Position numbers and translations under genes: made by a program. A stretch of 64,000 nt of DNA from Pyropia haitanensis. Lineage: Eukaryota; Rhodophyta; Bangiophyceae; Bangiales; Bangiaceae. Below the pieces are notes generated by a model. The model searched no databases. It was not told the origin of the DNA and saw only the letters and a list, made by a program, of their open reading frames with translations. Every line of letters begins with the position of its first letter. The stretch's first letter is position 1. The DNA lies in assembly GCA_008729055.1 (NCBI GenBank), contig SDUX01000010.1, positions 2,495,090 to 2,559,089 of the forward strand. Direction: 5' to 3'. Positions 41,903 to 52,190 of the stretch are shown piece by piece.

Positions 41903-44456
41903 ATGTCGTGGCAGAGCGTACGTTGTGGCCGACGAGGGGGTGGTGGTGCCGGTTGGTCTACTCGCTCCCTTTTTTTTTTTTTCTTTTGTGCCCCCCGTTG
42001 TGGCCTGGTCGTTTGTTGGGAGGGAGCCGATGTGGGAGGTGGTGCGGGTGACCGCCCGCTCGTCCCTTCCCGCCTTCCTCCCCTCAGACGACGCGCCCGC
42101 TGGTGCCGGTGATGCCTTGGGGTGCTGTTTTGGGGGGCGCACCGCGTGCGGCCGCGTGATCCCGGCAATGGGGAGGGGGGTGCGCGCTGCCTTGGTGATC
42201 CCCCACGGGAGGGGTGGGTGGGGAGGCGGACCACTCCATTCCCACCCCTGCGCGGGCGATCCCGGTGCTGGGACGAAGGGGGGTGTACGCCGCGGCACGT
42301 GAGGCCGTTGGGGGCGTGCAGGGAGAGGGAGAGGTGGCGCTGCGGGTGTGGGTGGCACCCCGCACGCGTTGTCGTTATGGACAGAGTTTGCCTGCCTGCC
42401 TGCCTGCCTGGGGCGGCTCGCCGGCTCTGAGGGACGGTGCACCCCTCTTTTCCTCGTTCTCCCTTGGGCGGCGCGCGGGGGTAGAACGGCGGTTGCTAAC
42501 CGGATGACACCCACACGCGTGGCGGCCCGCCGCTGACGGACGGACGGACTGGGCGGCGTTGTTGTTTTTTTTGGTGTGTTGGTTTGGTGTGTCCCCCCTC
42601 GGCGCGCGTTTGCGCCGTGCCCTTTCCCTCTTTGGCGCGCACAGTACATTGACGACCAGCTGCTGGCGGCGGGCTTTTCGTATGCCTGTACGTTTTTTTT
42701 TGTTTTTTTTTTTGCTTGTGCGGTGGCGGCGGTGGGGCCTCGCCGAGTGAGTGGGAGGTGGGCGGGCTGGTGCGTCGGCGCGCTGCCCCCGCGCGCTCAT
42801 CTGCTGTGTGGCTGTGGCTGTCGCGAGGGCGGGCCTCGTGCCAGCCGCGGGGGCTGTCCCATGGCGTTGCGCGACAATGGGGGTGCGGGAGGGGAGGAGC
42901 GGAGGGAGCCCTCGCTGTGCAACCCCCCCGTCGTATCCTCTCCCGTCTTGGGGTTCTGTTTTTGACCTTTTCCGTCTTCTCTCTGTGTCCTCCCCGCGTG
43001 TTTCTCCCCCTCTATTTTGTATGTCTTCTACTCCCCCTCCTCCCTCGTTTGTCTACGCAGCGATTGTGGGCCACGACGGCACCACGTGGGCGTGCTCCCC
43101 CGGCTACACCGTCCTCCCCGAGGAGGCCAAGTCCCTCGCCGCCCTCCTCGGCTCCAACTCGCTCGACCCGATTACGGGGCCGGGCTTTAGCGTCGCGGGC
43201 CAGCGCTACGCCTTTACACGAGGCGAGGTGGATGACGATGAGGGGGGGGTGGTACGTTTTTGCGGTTGGCCGCCCGTCGGGGGGGCGTCGTTGTCGCGTA
43301 TCCGTTTTTTTTGGGGGGGGGGGGGGGAAGTGCGGCCTGCGCAGGCGTGTGTGTGTGGGAGTGGGGGGGGGGGGGTGTGTGTGGAGGGAGGCGCTTGTTT
43401 CACGAGTCGGGTGGATGGCGCCGGCTGGCGCCTCACCGCGGCAGCCTGTGGTGCTGGCTGGCAGGCAGAGGTTGGGGGGGGGGGTGGTGCTGGCTGGCAG
43501 GCAGAGGTTGGGCGGGGGGGGGCGGGAGAGAATGGGGGAGGCGAGAATGGGAGGGGGGGTCGCCGCCCATGGCCACCGGCCGAGGGGAATCCCGTCCGAC
43601 GTGGGCGGCGGCGACTGCCGCGGCAGCGTGCGGCCGGGCTGAACCCTCCTGCGGACGTGACGGCTACCCTGTGCGTGGAGCGGTCTCTAACGCGCGCGCT
43701 GTGACGGGGACTGTTTTGGGTGCATCTGGCTGGTGGCCGCCGGTCGCCGCTTTGTACTTGTGTGTCCCCCCCTTTCCCCCCCCCCCCCCCCCCCCCGCCC
43801 CCCACCCGTCCCGCTTCTCCCCTTGCCCGGTGGTCTGCCGTGACCGCGCGCGGGCACGCGCAGCCGTTTATCCAGGGCCGCTGCAAGGAGGAGGGCAAGA
43901 GCTCCCAGGGCATCATTGTGATGCGCACGACGGGGGCGCTGCTGGTGGGCGTCCACGACCCGGCGTATGCAAACGGCGCGTCGTTTGGCAAGGTCAACAC
44001 GGATATCGGGCGCCTGGCGTACGTTGCGGGGGGGGGGGCGGGGGGGGTGGTGCGGCGAGCGCATCGCCGTGCGTGGGTGGCTGGGTGGGTGGCTGGCTGG
44101 CTGGCTATCCCTGGATCGTTGGCGGGGACTGGCGGGGGCGCGTGTGTCGTCCCCGATGGTGGTGGGAGGGGGGGTGGCTGCACGGAGAGGATGGGGTGTC
44201 ACCGCGGGCTCCCCGTTCTCCCTCCTCCCTTCCCTCAACGGTGACATGTGTGTGGCTTGTGTCACCGTGGCCGCTGCTGCTGCGCTGTCGACACGCCCCA
44301 CTGACATGTCCGCTCCACTGGGTGTGTGTCCTGCCGCCGTCCCTGCCCCTCCCCCCCCTGTTTTGTTGTTCAACCCTACCCGTCACCACCGCCACCCGAC
44401 CCCCCCTTTTTCCCTCCCCATGCCACAGGGATTACTTTGTCGAGTCGGGCTTTTAA
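41903..44456 (+). CDS. PFN: Profilin, five exons
   Basis: Small actin-monomer-binding protein that promotes nucleotide exchange and formin-driven assembly and binds poly-proline. Exons inferred from homology and splice sites: 41903-41917, 42645-42687, 43061-43251, 43864-44018, 44429-44456. They join to 432 bases (143 aa). All four introns begin GTACGT and end CAG. The protein starts MSWQSYIDDQLLAAGFSYA, where the N-terminal Trp and Tyr form part of the poly-Pro groove; it continues IVGHDGTTWACSPGY and FIQGRCKEEGKSSQG and ends GRLADYFVESGF. The core RCKEEGKSSQGIIVMRTTGA is the actin-binding beta-hairpin region. The one soft point is exon 3, whose last codons run through eight G at 43242-43249. 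Unusual among its neighbours for having introns (373-727 bases), which are G/T-rich with G-runs. Confidence 0.93.
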
Positions 44457-44973
44457 GCGGCGTTCCCGGTTACCCAGAGGTGTGTGAGGAGGTGGGGGCG
44501 AGCAGCAAGATGCGCCAGGGGGGGAGGGGGGTGGACGTTGGGTGGTTGGTAGCCCGTGTAGCGAGCGGCGTGTGTTTTTCTTTTTTTTTTTTTGTCTGTC
44601 TGTGCGTGGGGGGGGGGGGGGGCCGTGCGCCCGCGCGCGCCGCGGGGGTGGCCCCCCGCCCGTGTAGGAGGGGGGGGGGGGGGGGCTCGCCCGCGTGGGC
44701 GGCAGAGACGGCGGGGGCCGTGCCCCCCCCCCCCCATCTGCCCGTTTGGATGATGGCCCCGCGGGGGGGGGGTCGCGCCCCCGCGCGGCGCGTGCTGGTG
44801 CCCCGGCCCGCGGCCGCCGCGGCGGCGGCGGCGTGCGCGCGGCGCGGCGGCGGCGACCGCCCGGCGGGGTGCGCCCCCCCGCCGCCTCTCCCCCCCCCCC
44901 GCCGACCACCACCCCCTCGCGGCGGCGGCGGAGGGTGCGGCAGCCCCCACGGCCGCCTCGTGGCGGCCACCAT

Positions 44974-45004
<31 letters not shown>

Positions 45005-45595
45005 ATCTCCCAGCGCCGCCCACGCGCCCCCCCCACCCCACAGACCGCCACGCCCGTGCCGCCGACCGCCTCGGCCCGCCCGCCGCCGCGGGTGCCGCGC
45101 CCGCCACGCCCGCCGCGGCCACGACCGCCGCCGCCCGCGCCGCGGGCGGGCGCCGCCGCACGGGCGGCGGGCGGGTGCGCACCCCGCCGGCGGCGGCGGC
45201 GGAGCGGCCGAGCGGGCGGCGGGGGGGGGGGGGGGGAGCGCGCGCGGCGCGGGTGGGAGCCCCCCCCCCGCCCGCCGCCCACCCCCCCCCCGCCGCGGCC
45301 ATGCGCGCGCCGCCGCGCCGCGGGCCGGGCGGCAGCCGCCGGCGGGCGGCGCCGCCGCGGCCGCCGCCGCGCCGCCCGCCGCACGCGCCGCGCGGCCGTG
45401 ACGCGTACGGCGGCGGGGCGCGGAGCGGCGTGGCGCCGCGGCGGGCGGGGCGGTGCCTCCCCCCCCCCCCAGGGCGTCCCCTCCCCCCCCCCCCCCCCCC
45501 ACCCGTGCCGCCCCCCCCCCCCCCCCCCCCCCCCGCGGCGCACCTCAATCCCCGCCGTCCATCCCGTCCGCCTCCCCCCCCCCTCACTCCCCGTG
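44457..45595. other. Convergent 3' region, C/G-run rich
   Basis: Lies between the 3' ends of profilin and PWP1. It holds a T-run (about 44578-44593), G-runs near 44610-44690, and 30 consecutive C at 44975-45004. Frames from the PWP1 side stay open by composition. No gene supported. Confidence 0.5.
44975..45004. repeat. Poly-C run of 30
   Basis: The longest C homopolymer in the window. Confidence 0.9.
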
Positions 45596-46792
45596 TCACT
45601 GTCCAGCCGCATCCCCCCCCCCCCCGCACCGCGTCCTCCCCGTCACTCTGGCTGTCGCCCGGCTCGCTGCTCGAGCTCCCCCCGCCCTCCCCGCCCGCCG
45701 CGTCGGCCCCCCCACCGCCGCCCGCCGCCGCCGCCGCCGCCCGCCGCGGCCGCCGGGACGGCGCCGCCACGCCGCGCGCGGCGAGCCGCTCGTTGCGCGC
45801 GCCGCGCCGCGCGGCCGCGGCCTGGCCGTCCGCGTCGAGGGCGGCGGCGCCCCAGCGGCCGCGCACCGCCGCGCTCTCCACCGCCAGGTCGAGGAGGGTG
45901 AGCGTGCCCTTGGCGCCGCCGACGGCGAGCACAAAGGGGGACACCCCCCGGGGGGGGGGGTGCCGCCGCCCGCTTCGTCGCCGCCGCCGCCGCCGCCGTC
46001 GGTGCCGCCGCCGCCCGGCGCGGCCGCCGGCAGCAGCGCCGCGGAAAAGACCGACCCCGCGCCGGCGTTGCGGGCCCACAGGCACGGCTCTGCCGCGGCC
46101 GCCGGCGGCCGCCGCGCGCCGCCGCCGCCGCCGCCGCCGCCACCGCCGCCACCGCCGCGCGCCGCGCCCGCCGCGAGCAGCGCGGCCACATCCCACGCGC
46201 GCACGTACTTGTCCGTCCCGCCCGTGACGAGGAGCCCCGGCAGGGCGGGGGACTGGGCGACGGCCGTCGCGGCGCCCGCGTGCGCCGCCACCGACGCGAG
46301 CAGCGTCGGCGCGGCGCGGGCCTTGCCCTTTTTTTTCCGCGCGGCGCCCCCCCCCAGGCGGCGCACGTCGTGCACCACGAGGGCGCCGTCCTCGGTGGTG
46401 GCCACGACGGCGGTGCCCGCCGGGGGTACCCCCGCCGCCCCCCCGCCGCCCACCAGCCACGCGGCGGCCTCAACGTCGGCCGGCAGGGCCACCCCCCCCG
46501 CGCCGTTGGCCGTCGGCGGCGGCGGCGCGCGCACGTCCACCACCGCCAGGCGGCCGTCAAACGAGGCGGTGAGGAGCGCCGCGTCGTCGACTGGCGACCA
46601 CGCCACCGCCTGCACCTTGTCGGCGTGGTGGCCCAGCGTCGCCGCGGCGACGCCCGTCTCCACGTCCCACACCTTGACCGTCGCGTCGGCGCTGCCCGAC
46701 GCGAGGTACTCCCGCTGGGACGGGTGCCAGTCGAGCGCCATCACCGCGCCCGCGTGGGAGCCGGGCAGCAGCGGCGCGCCGCCGCGAGGGGA

Positions 46793-46834
<42 letters not shown>

Positions 46835-47646
46835 GGCCGTGCCCGGGCGGGGCCGGCGGCCCTTTTTCGGCCGCCCCCGCACGGGCGCGTAGCCGCCGAG
46901 CGTGGCGACCGCCTCGAGGCTGTCCATCGCGTTGACGTCAAAGACGTCAATGGCGGGCCCAAACGAGCCCACCGCTACGTACGAGCCGCCCGCCGGCGCG
47001 CCGCCGACGCGGCCGTCGGTCCACGCGGTGGCCAGCGGGAAGGCGGGGAGGATCAGGTCGTGGTGCACGTACGAGTGGGGGGCGTAGCGCACGCCCGCCC
47101 GGGGGCCCTCCCTGTCGCCGTCGCTGCCGCCGTCGCCGTCGTCATCGTCGTCCGAGTCCACCAGCGCGGCGCCATCGTCGCCGTACGAGACGGCGGGCTC
47201 GACGACGTGGAAGGTGAGCAGCGACGCGTCCTCCTCCGCGACCGCCGCGATGACGAGCGCGTCGGTCGGGCGGAGGAGCACGTCGGCGAGCTCCTCCTCG
47301 TCGTACACCGCGTCGGGGTCGCCGCCGCCGCCGGCCGGCGCGCCCGCCGCGAGCACCGGGTCGTCCGCGTTGGAGGGGAAGAGCGCCAGCGCCTCCACCC
47401 CAGACGACAGCACGTCCGCCACGTCCACCGCGTCGTCGCTGTCGGTCGAGCCGGCGTCGTCGGCGTCGGCGTCGTCATCGTCGTCGTCAGCGTCGGCACC
47501 ATTGGTGGCGCCGGCGGGCGCGTCGTCCAAGATGGCGTCGCCGTCACCGTCGGGGGGGGGGGGGGGATGCCGGCGGCGCCGGCCATGTCGCCAGGCAGGA
47601 CGGTGCGGGAGCGCCCAGGTGGCACCCAGCACACAGAGGACAGCAT
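45596..47646 (-). CDS. PWP1: PWP1-type WD40 ribosome-biogenesis protein, frame broken at G-runs
   Basis: Nucleolar WD40 protein needed for rRNA transcription and large-subunit processing. Start ATG 47644-47646: MLSSVCWVPPGRSRTVLPGD matches the family start (M-I/L-S-x3-WV-P/R-G). A run of 15 G (C in sense) at 47552-47566 displaces the frame. Next comes a long Asp-rich acidic block, YDEEELADVLLRPTDALVI, the hallmark SYVHHDLILPAFPLATAW, YVAVGSFGPAIDVFDV and MDSLEAVATLGG. WD40 repeats follow: LDWHPSQREYLASGSADATV, AVAWSPVDDAALLTASFDGR, LLVTGGTDKYVRAWDV. A second shift occurs at 11 G (45950-45960), after which PFVLAVGGAKGTLTLLDLAV continues the last blade. The tail is acidic (SSSSEPGDSQSDGED). The exact stop depends on a further C-run at 45612-45625; the in-frame TGA choice gives 45596. 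Confidence 0.88.
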
Positions 47647-48656
47647 GGTGGATGAGGAAGGCGGGCTTCCGCACAGGGGGGACACCCGCGGGGGGCGACG
47701 CGACCACCCCACCGACCCGGGAGCTCCACGTGCGGGGCCGCCGGCGGGTCGCCGCCTGGTCGCTGGTCCCCGCCCGCAGCGTGCCCGGAGCGCAGCTGGC
47801 GGACGGGGGGGGGCGGCGCGTCGGCTCAACGGCGGCGAGGGGGACGAGGCGAGAGGACGGCGACAGAGCGCGGCGTCGACGGCGGTGCGCCGCAGTTTTC
47901 TTGCCGGCCTCTCCGTACGACGCTGTTTGGGGATCACGCGGCAAATCGATTGTTTTCGTCAGAGCACGCTGCACGTGGCCGTGAGGGGGGTGTTGATTGG
48001 GGGAAGTCATGAAATAAATTGCCTTCAAAACATTCTTTGCGGTGGCATTATTGGCATTTTTTGGTTTTGTTATTCATGCTTTCATCACAACAATTGGCCA
48101 AAACACTTCTATTTTCTCGGCGAAAGACCACCGCCCGGTGTCGTCCCGTCGTGGAGGCGCGGACCAAAGCGCACCTCGCTGGTGACGCCCCTTGACCATG
48201 CGCAAACAACACACGTGTTCCTCGTCGGCAGGCAACGCCACTGTTACCAACCCTTTGCCCCACAAAACACAGCTGGATCACCCCAGTGACGTCACTCAAC
48301 AGATGGTAGCACGAAGAGGCGAGAGGACCAGGCGCCCGGAGAGGACGCAGCCCAAGCGTCCGGGTCAACGAGAGGAGACCCAAAGCAGCGCAGCGTCGAG
48401 GAGGGGTGCCACCGCAACCCAGCCAGTGAAGACAGGCTCTCAAGGGTCACACGGCGGGTTGAACGAAAAAAAAGACGCAACCGGTTTGGGAGCACACTAC
48501 CGATTAGGGTTGGACCCACGTTGTGCACACAGGTGTGGCTGGTCCCCTCGCCACACACGGGGGGTGGAAGAGGAGGGGAGGGGGACGCGCGCCCGCGCTC
48601 GCACACGCGCGCACGCGCCGCCGCCGCCGCCCGCCTCCCCAAACCCCACCCACGCC
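47647..48656. other. Intergenic region: PWP1 promoter and GS 3' side
   Basis: About 47930-48130 is the most AT-rich stretch of this part, lying 290-480 bases upstream of the PWP1 start; it is probably promoter DNA. 48180-48650 is mixed composition next to the GS stop. No gene recognised. Confidence 0.4.
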
Positions 48657-49712
48657 CTACTCGAGGGGAACCTCACAGCACGTGCTGGTGAGCAGCTTGG
48701 TCACCACGTACGAGTCGACATCCCCCGACGGGCGGCGGTCCTCCAGGTACCCACACCCCTCCTTGACCGTGTCGTGCCCGACGCGGCAGCTCGCACCCCG
48801 GTCGGCGGCGCCCCACGTGAACTTTTCAATCGACGCGGTCTCGTGCTTGCCCGTCAGCCGCTCCGTGTTGTCCCCATAGTTCTTGATGTGGAGCTCGTGC
48901 TTGAGCGCCAGCCGCTCGAGGGCGGGGATGATGGCGCCCTCATAGCCGCCCGGCGCGCGCATGGCGGCGGTCGAAAAGTTCGAGTGGCACCCCGAGCCGT
49001 TCCAGTCGCCCTTGACGGGCTTGGCGCTGTAGTCCACGCCCACGCCCCGCATCTCGGCAATGCGCTCGAGGATGTAGCGCGCCATCCACATCTGGTCGCC
49101 CTGCCCAATGCCCACCACCGGGCCCACCTGGAACTCCCACTGGCCACACGCCACCTCCCCATTGATGCCGCTAATCTGGATGCCCGCGTAGATGCACGCC
49201 CGCCAGTGGGCCTCGACAATCTCGCGGCCATAGACGTACTTGGCGCCAACGCCACAGTAGTACCACTTTTGGGCTTCGGGCTCGGAGCCATCGTCGGGGA
49301 AGCCCAGCGGGCGGCCGGTCTTGAGGTTGGTGAGGAAGTACTCCTGCTCCAGGCCAAACCACGGCTCCTGATCCTTGGCCGCCGCCTGCACCTTGGCGCA
49401 GCTGTACCGGCTGTTGGTCGGCAGCGGCTCGCCGGCGGGGGTGTACGTGTCACACATGACAAGGATGTTGTCGCCCGCCCGGAACGGGTCCTTAAAGACC
49501 GCCTGCGGCCGGAGGATCACCTCGCTGTCGCTGCCGGGCGCCTGCGACGTGGACGAGCCGTCATAGTTCCATTTCGGCAGCTCCGTCGGCGCCTTGGACA
49601 GGACCGCGCGGGTGAGGGTGCGGCCCTTGGAGCGGAGCTTGCCGTACCCGTCAATCCACACGTACTCGGCAAACACCGAGTCGCCCTGCGGCAGGTTGAG
49701 CAGCGCCTCCAT
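48657..49712 (-). CDS. GLN1: Glutamine synthetase, eukaryotic GSII type
   Basis: Assimilates ammonium: glutamate + NH4+ + ATP to glutamine. 351 aa, start ATG 49710-49712, TAG at 48657-48659, intronless and not frameshifted. The N-terminus [20 protein letters not shown] is that of a cytosolic GSII without transit peptide. Family signatures: [30 protein letters not shown] (metal-binding glutamates), [49 protein letters not shown] (ATP and ammonium site), [20 protein letters not shown] and [10 protein letters not shown]. The usual length for this family is 350-360 aa. The C-terminus is truncated-looking only because it ends VPLE, close to other members. The upstream region in sense is a C/T-rich leader with a poly-C run at 49722-49740. 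Confidence 0.98.
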   Translation of the reverse strand: MEALLNLPQGDSVFAEYVWIDGYGKLRSKGRTLTRAVLSKAPTELPKWNYDGSSTSQAPGSDSEVILRPQAVFKDPFRAGDNILVMCDTYTPAGEPLPTNSRYSCAKVQAAAKDQEPWFGLEQEYFLTNLKTGRPLGFPDDGSEPEAQKWYYCGVGAKYVYGREIVEAHWRACIYAGIQISGINGEVACGQWEFQVGPVVGIGQGDQMWMARYILERIAEMRGVGVDYSAKPVKGDWNGSGCHSNFSTAAMRAPGGYEGAIIPALERLALKHELHIKNYGDNTERLTGKHETASIEKFTWGAADRGASCRVGHDTVKEGCGYLEDRRPSGDVDSYVVTKLLTSTCCEVPLE

Positions 49713-51860
49713 GGTCACACGAGGGGGGGGGGGGGGGGGGCGGGGGTGGGTGGGAACGGGAGGAGGAAAGGGGGAATGAGCGGATGCGACACACAGGGCG
49801 GCGGGTCGGAAGCGACGCGGCACGGGCACGGCGGCGACCGGGTCAGGGGAGGGGGGAGCGGGGGGGGGGGGTTGACGGAGGGAGATCCCGACCGCCTGCG
49901 CAGCGGAGGGAGGCGGCGTCGGGTGGGGTGGCGGCCGTCAAGGGGTGGACCGCGCGTGTGACACCTCCCGCTCGGGCGGGGTATGGAACGCGGCCGCCGC
50001 GCGGGGTTCTTGTACGGGAAAGCGCGCGCGGCAGGGGGCACACGCCCCCGTCGCCCTCACGTCGGCCGCGTCGGTGCACGCCCCTCAATCTCCCCCCCAG
50101 TGCCCAAAAAAATCAGCCCGCGTGAGCGCCCGGCGTGAGGGGGGGGACGCCGGCCGCCGCGCCGCGCGCAACCCCGCCCGCCGAATGGACGGCGGGTAGG
50201 GGACCGCCGCGGCCGCGCGTGTGCCGCCGGCCTAGGCAGCTCCCGAGCGCGCGCGCGTGGGAGGGCGGGGAGGGGGGGGGGGGGGGGGGCGGCGCGGCTG
50301 CCAGGGGCACGTGGCGGTCGAGCCGCGACGCCGCCGCCGCCTCCACGCACCCCCCCTCCCCCGCGCCCCCCCCCCCCGCCGCCCGCCCGCTCGCCCGCCC
50401 GCCCGCCCGCCCGTCGTCGAGCCGACGCGCGGCGGCGGGGCGGCCAGCCGCGGCAGGCGGCCGCGAGGTCCCCCCGCCATCCGCTCCCAGCCGCGCGCGG
50501 CCGTCGTCGTATGACGCGGCCAGTCACCCCCCCCCCACCCCCCCCCCCCCCCCCCGCCGACGGCGTCGCGCGCGCGTCTCTGCCCTGCCAGAGCCGGCCG
50601 GCCGGGCTGCGGGAACGCGAGCGGGAGCGGCGGCCGCCCGTCGACGTTGCCGGCAACACGCCGCGGCGGCCCCCCCCGCCGCGCAGCGCCGGCACGCGGG
50701 CGGCCGCGCCGCGCCGCCGCGCGCGGCCGACCGCGGGCGCGGCTGCGCGCGCGCCGGCGCCCGCGGCCGGCGAGCCACCCAGATCACGCCCCCGGCGACG
50801 GCCGCGGCGGCTACCGGAAAACGGGGGGCGCTCAGTGGTGCACGCGGGGGCCCCACAGATTTTGTGGGCGGGGGGGGGGGGGGGTGGGGGGCGGCGGCGC
50901 GGCAGACAGCTTCGGCGAGTACGCTAGACCACGTGCTGCGGCAGGCAGGCTGCTTGCTGGTGGTGCCGTTGTGGGCACCGACCGGGCGGCCCGGCACGTC
51001 CACTCGCAGGCCGAGGTGTGCCGCACGGGCGTGTGCCGCGCCGTCGCGCAGCGTCGACAGAGCGGGAGGGGAGGGGGCGGTGGGGACCACCCCCAAATCC
51101 GCCCTCGACAGCACACCCGCCCTCCCCCCCCTTCCCAAGCCAACCGGCGTGTGCCTGCGCAGGCGAATGGCCTGCTGGTGGCGTAGCGGCGGCACCAGCG
51201 ACCACCAGCCCGGCGGGTCGCGCAAGAGGCAGCCGCGACCCGCTTTGGGAGGGGCACGCCCGCGGGGGCCGCCGCCGAGACTGGGAGAGCGCCGCGGTCG
51301 ACCCGCCCCAGGGTTCTTCCCTCTCTCCCCTTCTCCCAAGTGGATTGAGGGCGTGTGGGCGTGACGGCGGGCGGAGCCGTCGTTGAACACAGCGCACACT
51401 CAACAGATCATCGAGGAGGGGCGGCGGGGGGGGGGGGACCAGGACAGCGCCACGCCTCGCGAAGTGGGGGGCTACCAGCCGCTTGGCGTGGCCCAACAGC
51501 CGGCGCTTGTGGTGGGGAGGGAGGCGCGCGGGTCGTGGGACGCCCCCGCACGACGGGGAGTGCCTGCTGGGCGGCGGCTTGTGGCGCACAGTCGCCGTCG
51601 ACCACCTTCGTCCCACCAATCATATGCGAGGATCATAGGCCGGGACGCCAGGTGGAGGGCCCTCAAGGGCGGAACCGCGCGGCCCAGCCGCCAAACCGCT
51701 GGGGCCCGGATCCCTAGATAGGCGGGTGTGGAAACGCCCAATCCGACGCGACCAGCAGCCGACACCTGTGGACCGGCAGCAGCGGCTGCTGGTGCTGCGG
51801 CGGGGCTCACTCGACGTGGCGGTCGAGGAATTTGCTCGCGGCGTCGACGGCCGCCGACCA
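49713..51860. other. Unassigned GC-rich region
   Basis: Lies upstream of GS. Long frames on both strands (for example to 51364 on + and 50524 on -) are Ala/Arg/Pro/Gly-rich and match nothing. 51000-51700 is slightly less repetitive, but I see no conserved motif. Confidence 0.4.
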
Positions 51861-51886
51861 GCGCAGTGGGCTTTGTTGCGGGATCC
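51861..51886 (+). repeat. Dispersed 26-base repeat, copy 2
   Basis: GCGCAGTGGGCTTTGTTGCG and the six following bases; related copies are on the minus strand near 18665-18690 and 53020-53046. In one frame each copy reads AQW(A/V)L(N/L)RD. Confidence 0.55.
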
Positions 51887-51977
51887 TCTTCAAGCGCTTT
51901 TCGAAAGCAGAACCTTGCAGAAATCACGATCCAGGGCGATCATGAAGTGCCCTAGAGACCCCGTCAAGGCCGATTTG

Positions 51978-52144
51978 TTGAAGAAAACGTGATCAACCTT
52001 GAAGTCATTATGAACACCTGCTCGGACATGGGGTTGCGATACACCACAAGGTGCGTCTCAGTGCGGGCTATACAGTGATGTACTGAACGATGATGTCCAC
52101 CCAGGTCATGACCAATTATTCAAGGTTTATCAAGCTTTCTTCAA
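51978..52144. repeat. Inverted repeat with 26-base arms in a less GC-rich island
   Basis: 51978-52003 is complementary to 52119-52144 at 23 of 26 positions, with weaker matching continuing inwards (ACCTG...GGAC words on both arms). The centre is 115 bases. A perfect 14-base palindrome AGCGTGATCACGCT follows at 52177-52190. It resembles the core of a small transposon or repeat. Confidence 0.6.
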
Positions 52145-52190
52145 GTGCTAATGCGCACAGCTCTCGCGCCGTATTAAGCGTGATCACGCT

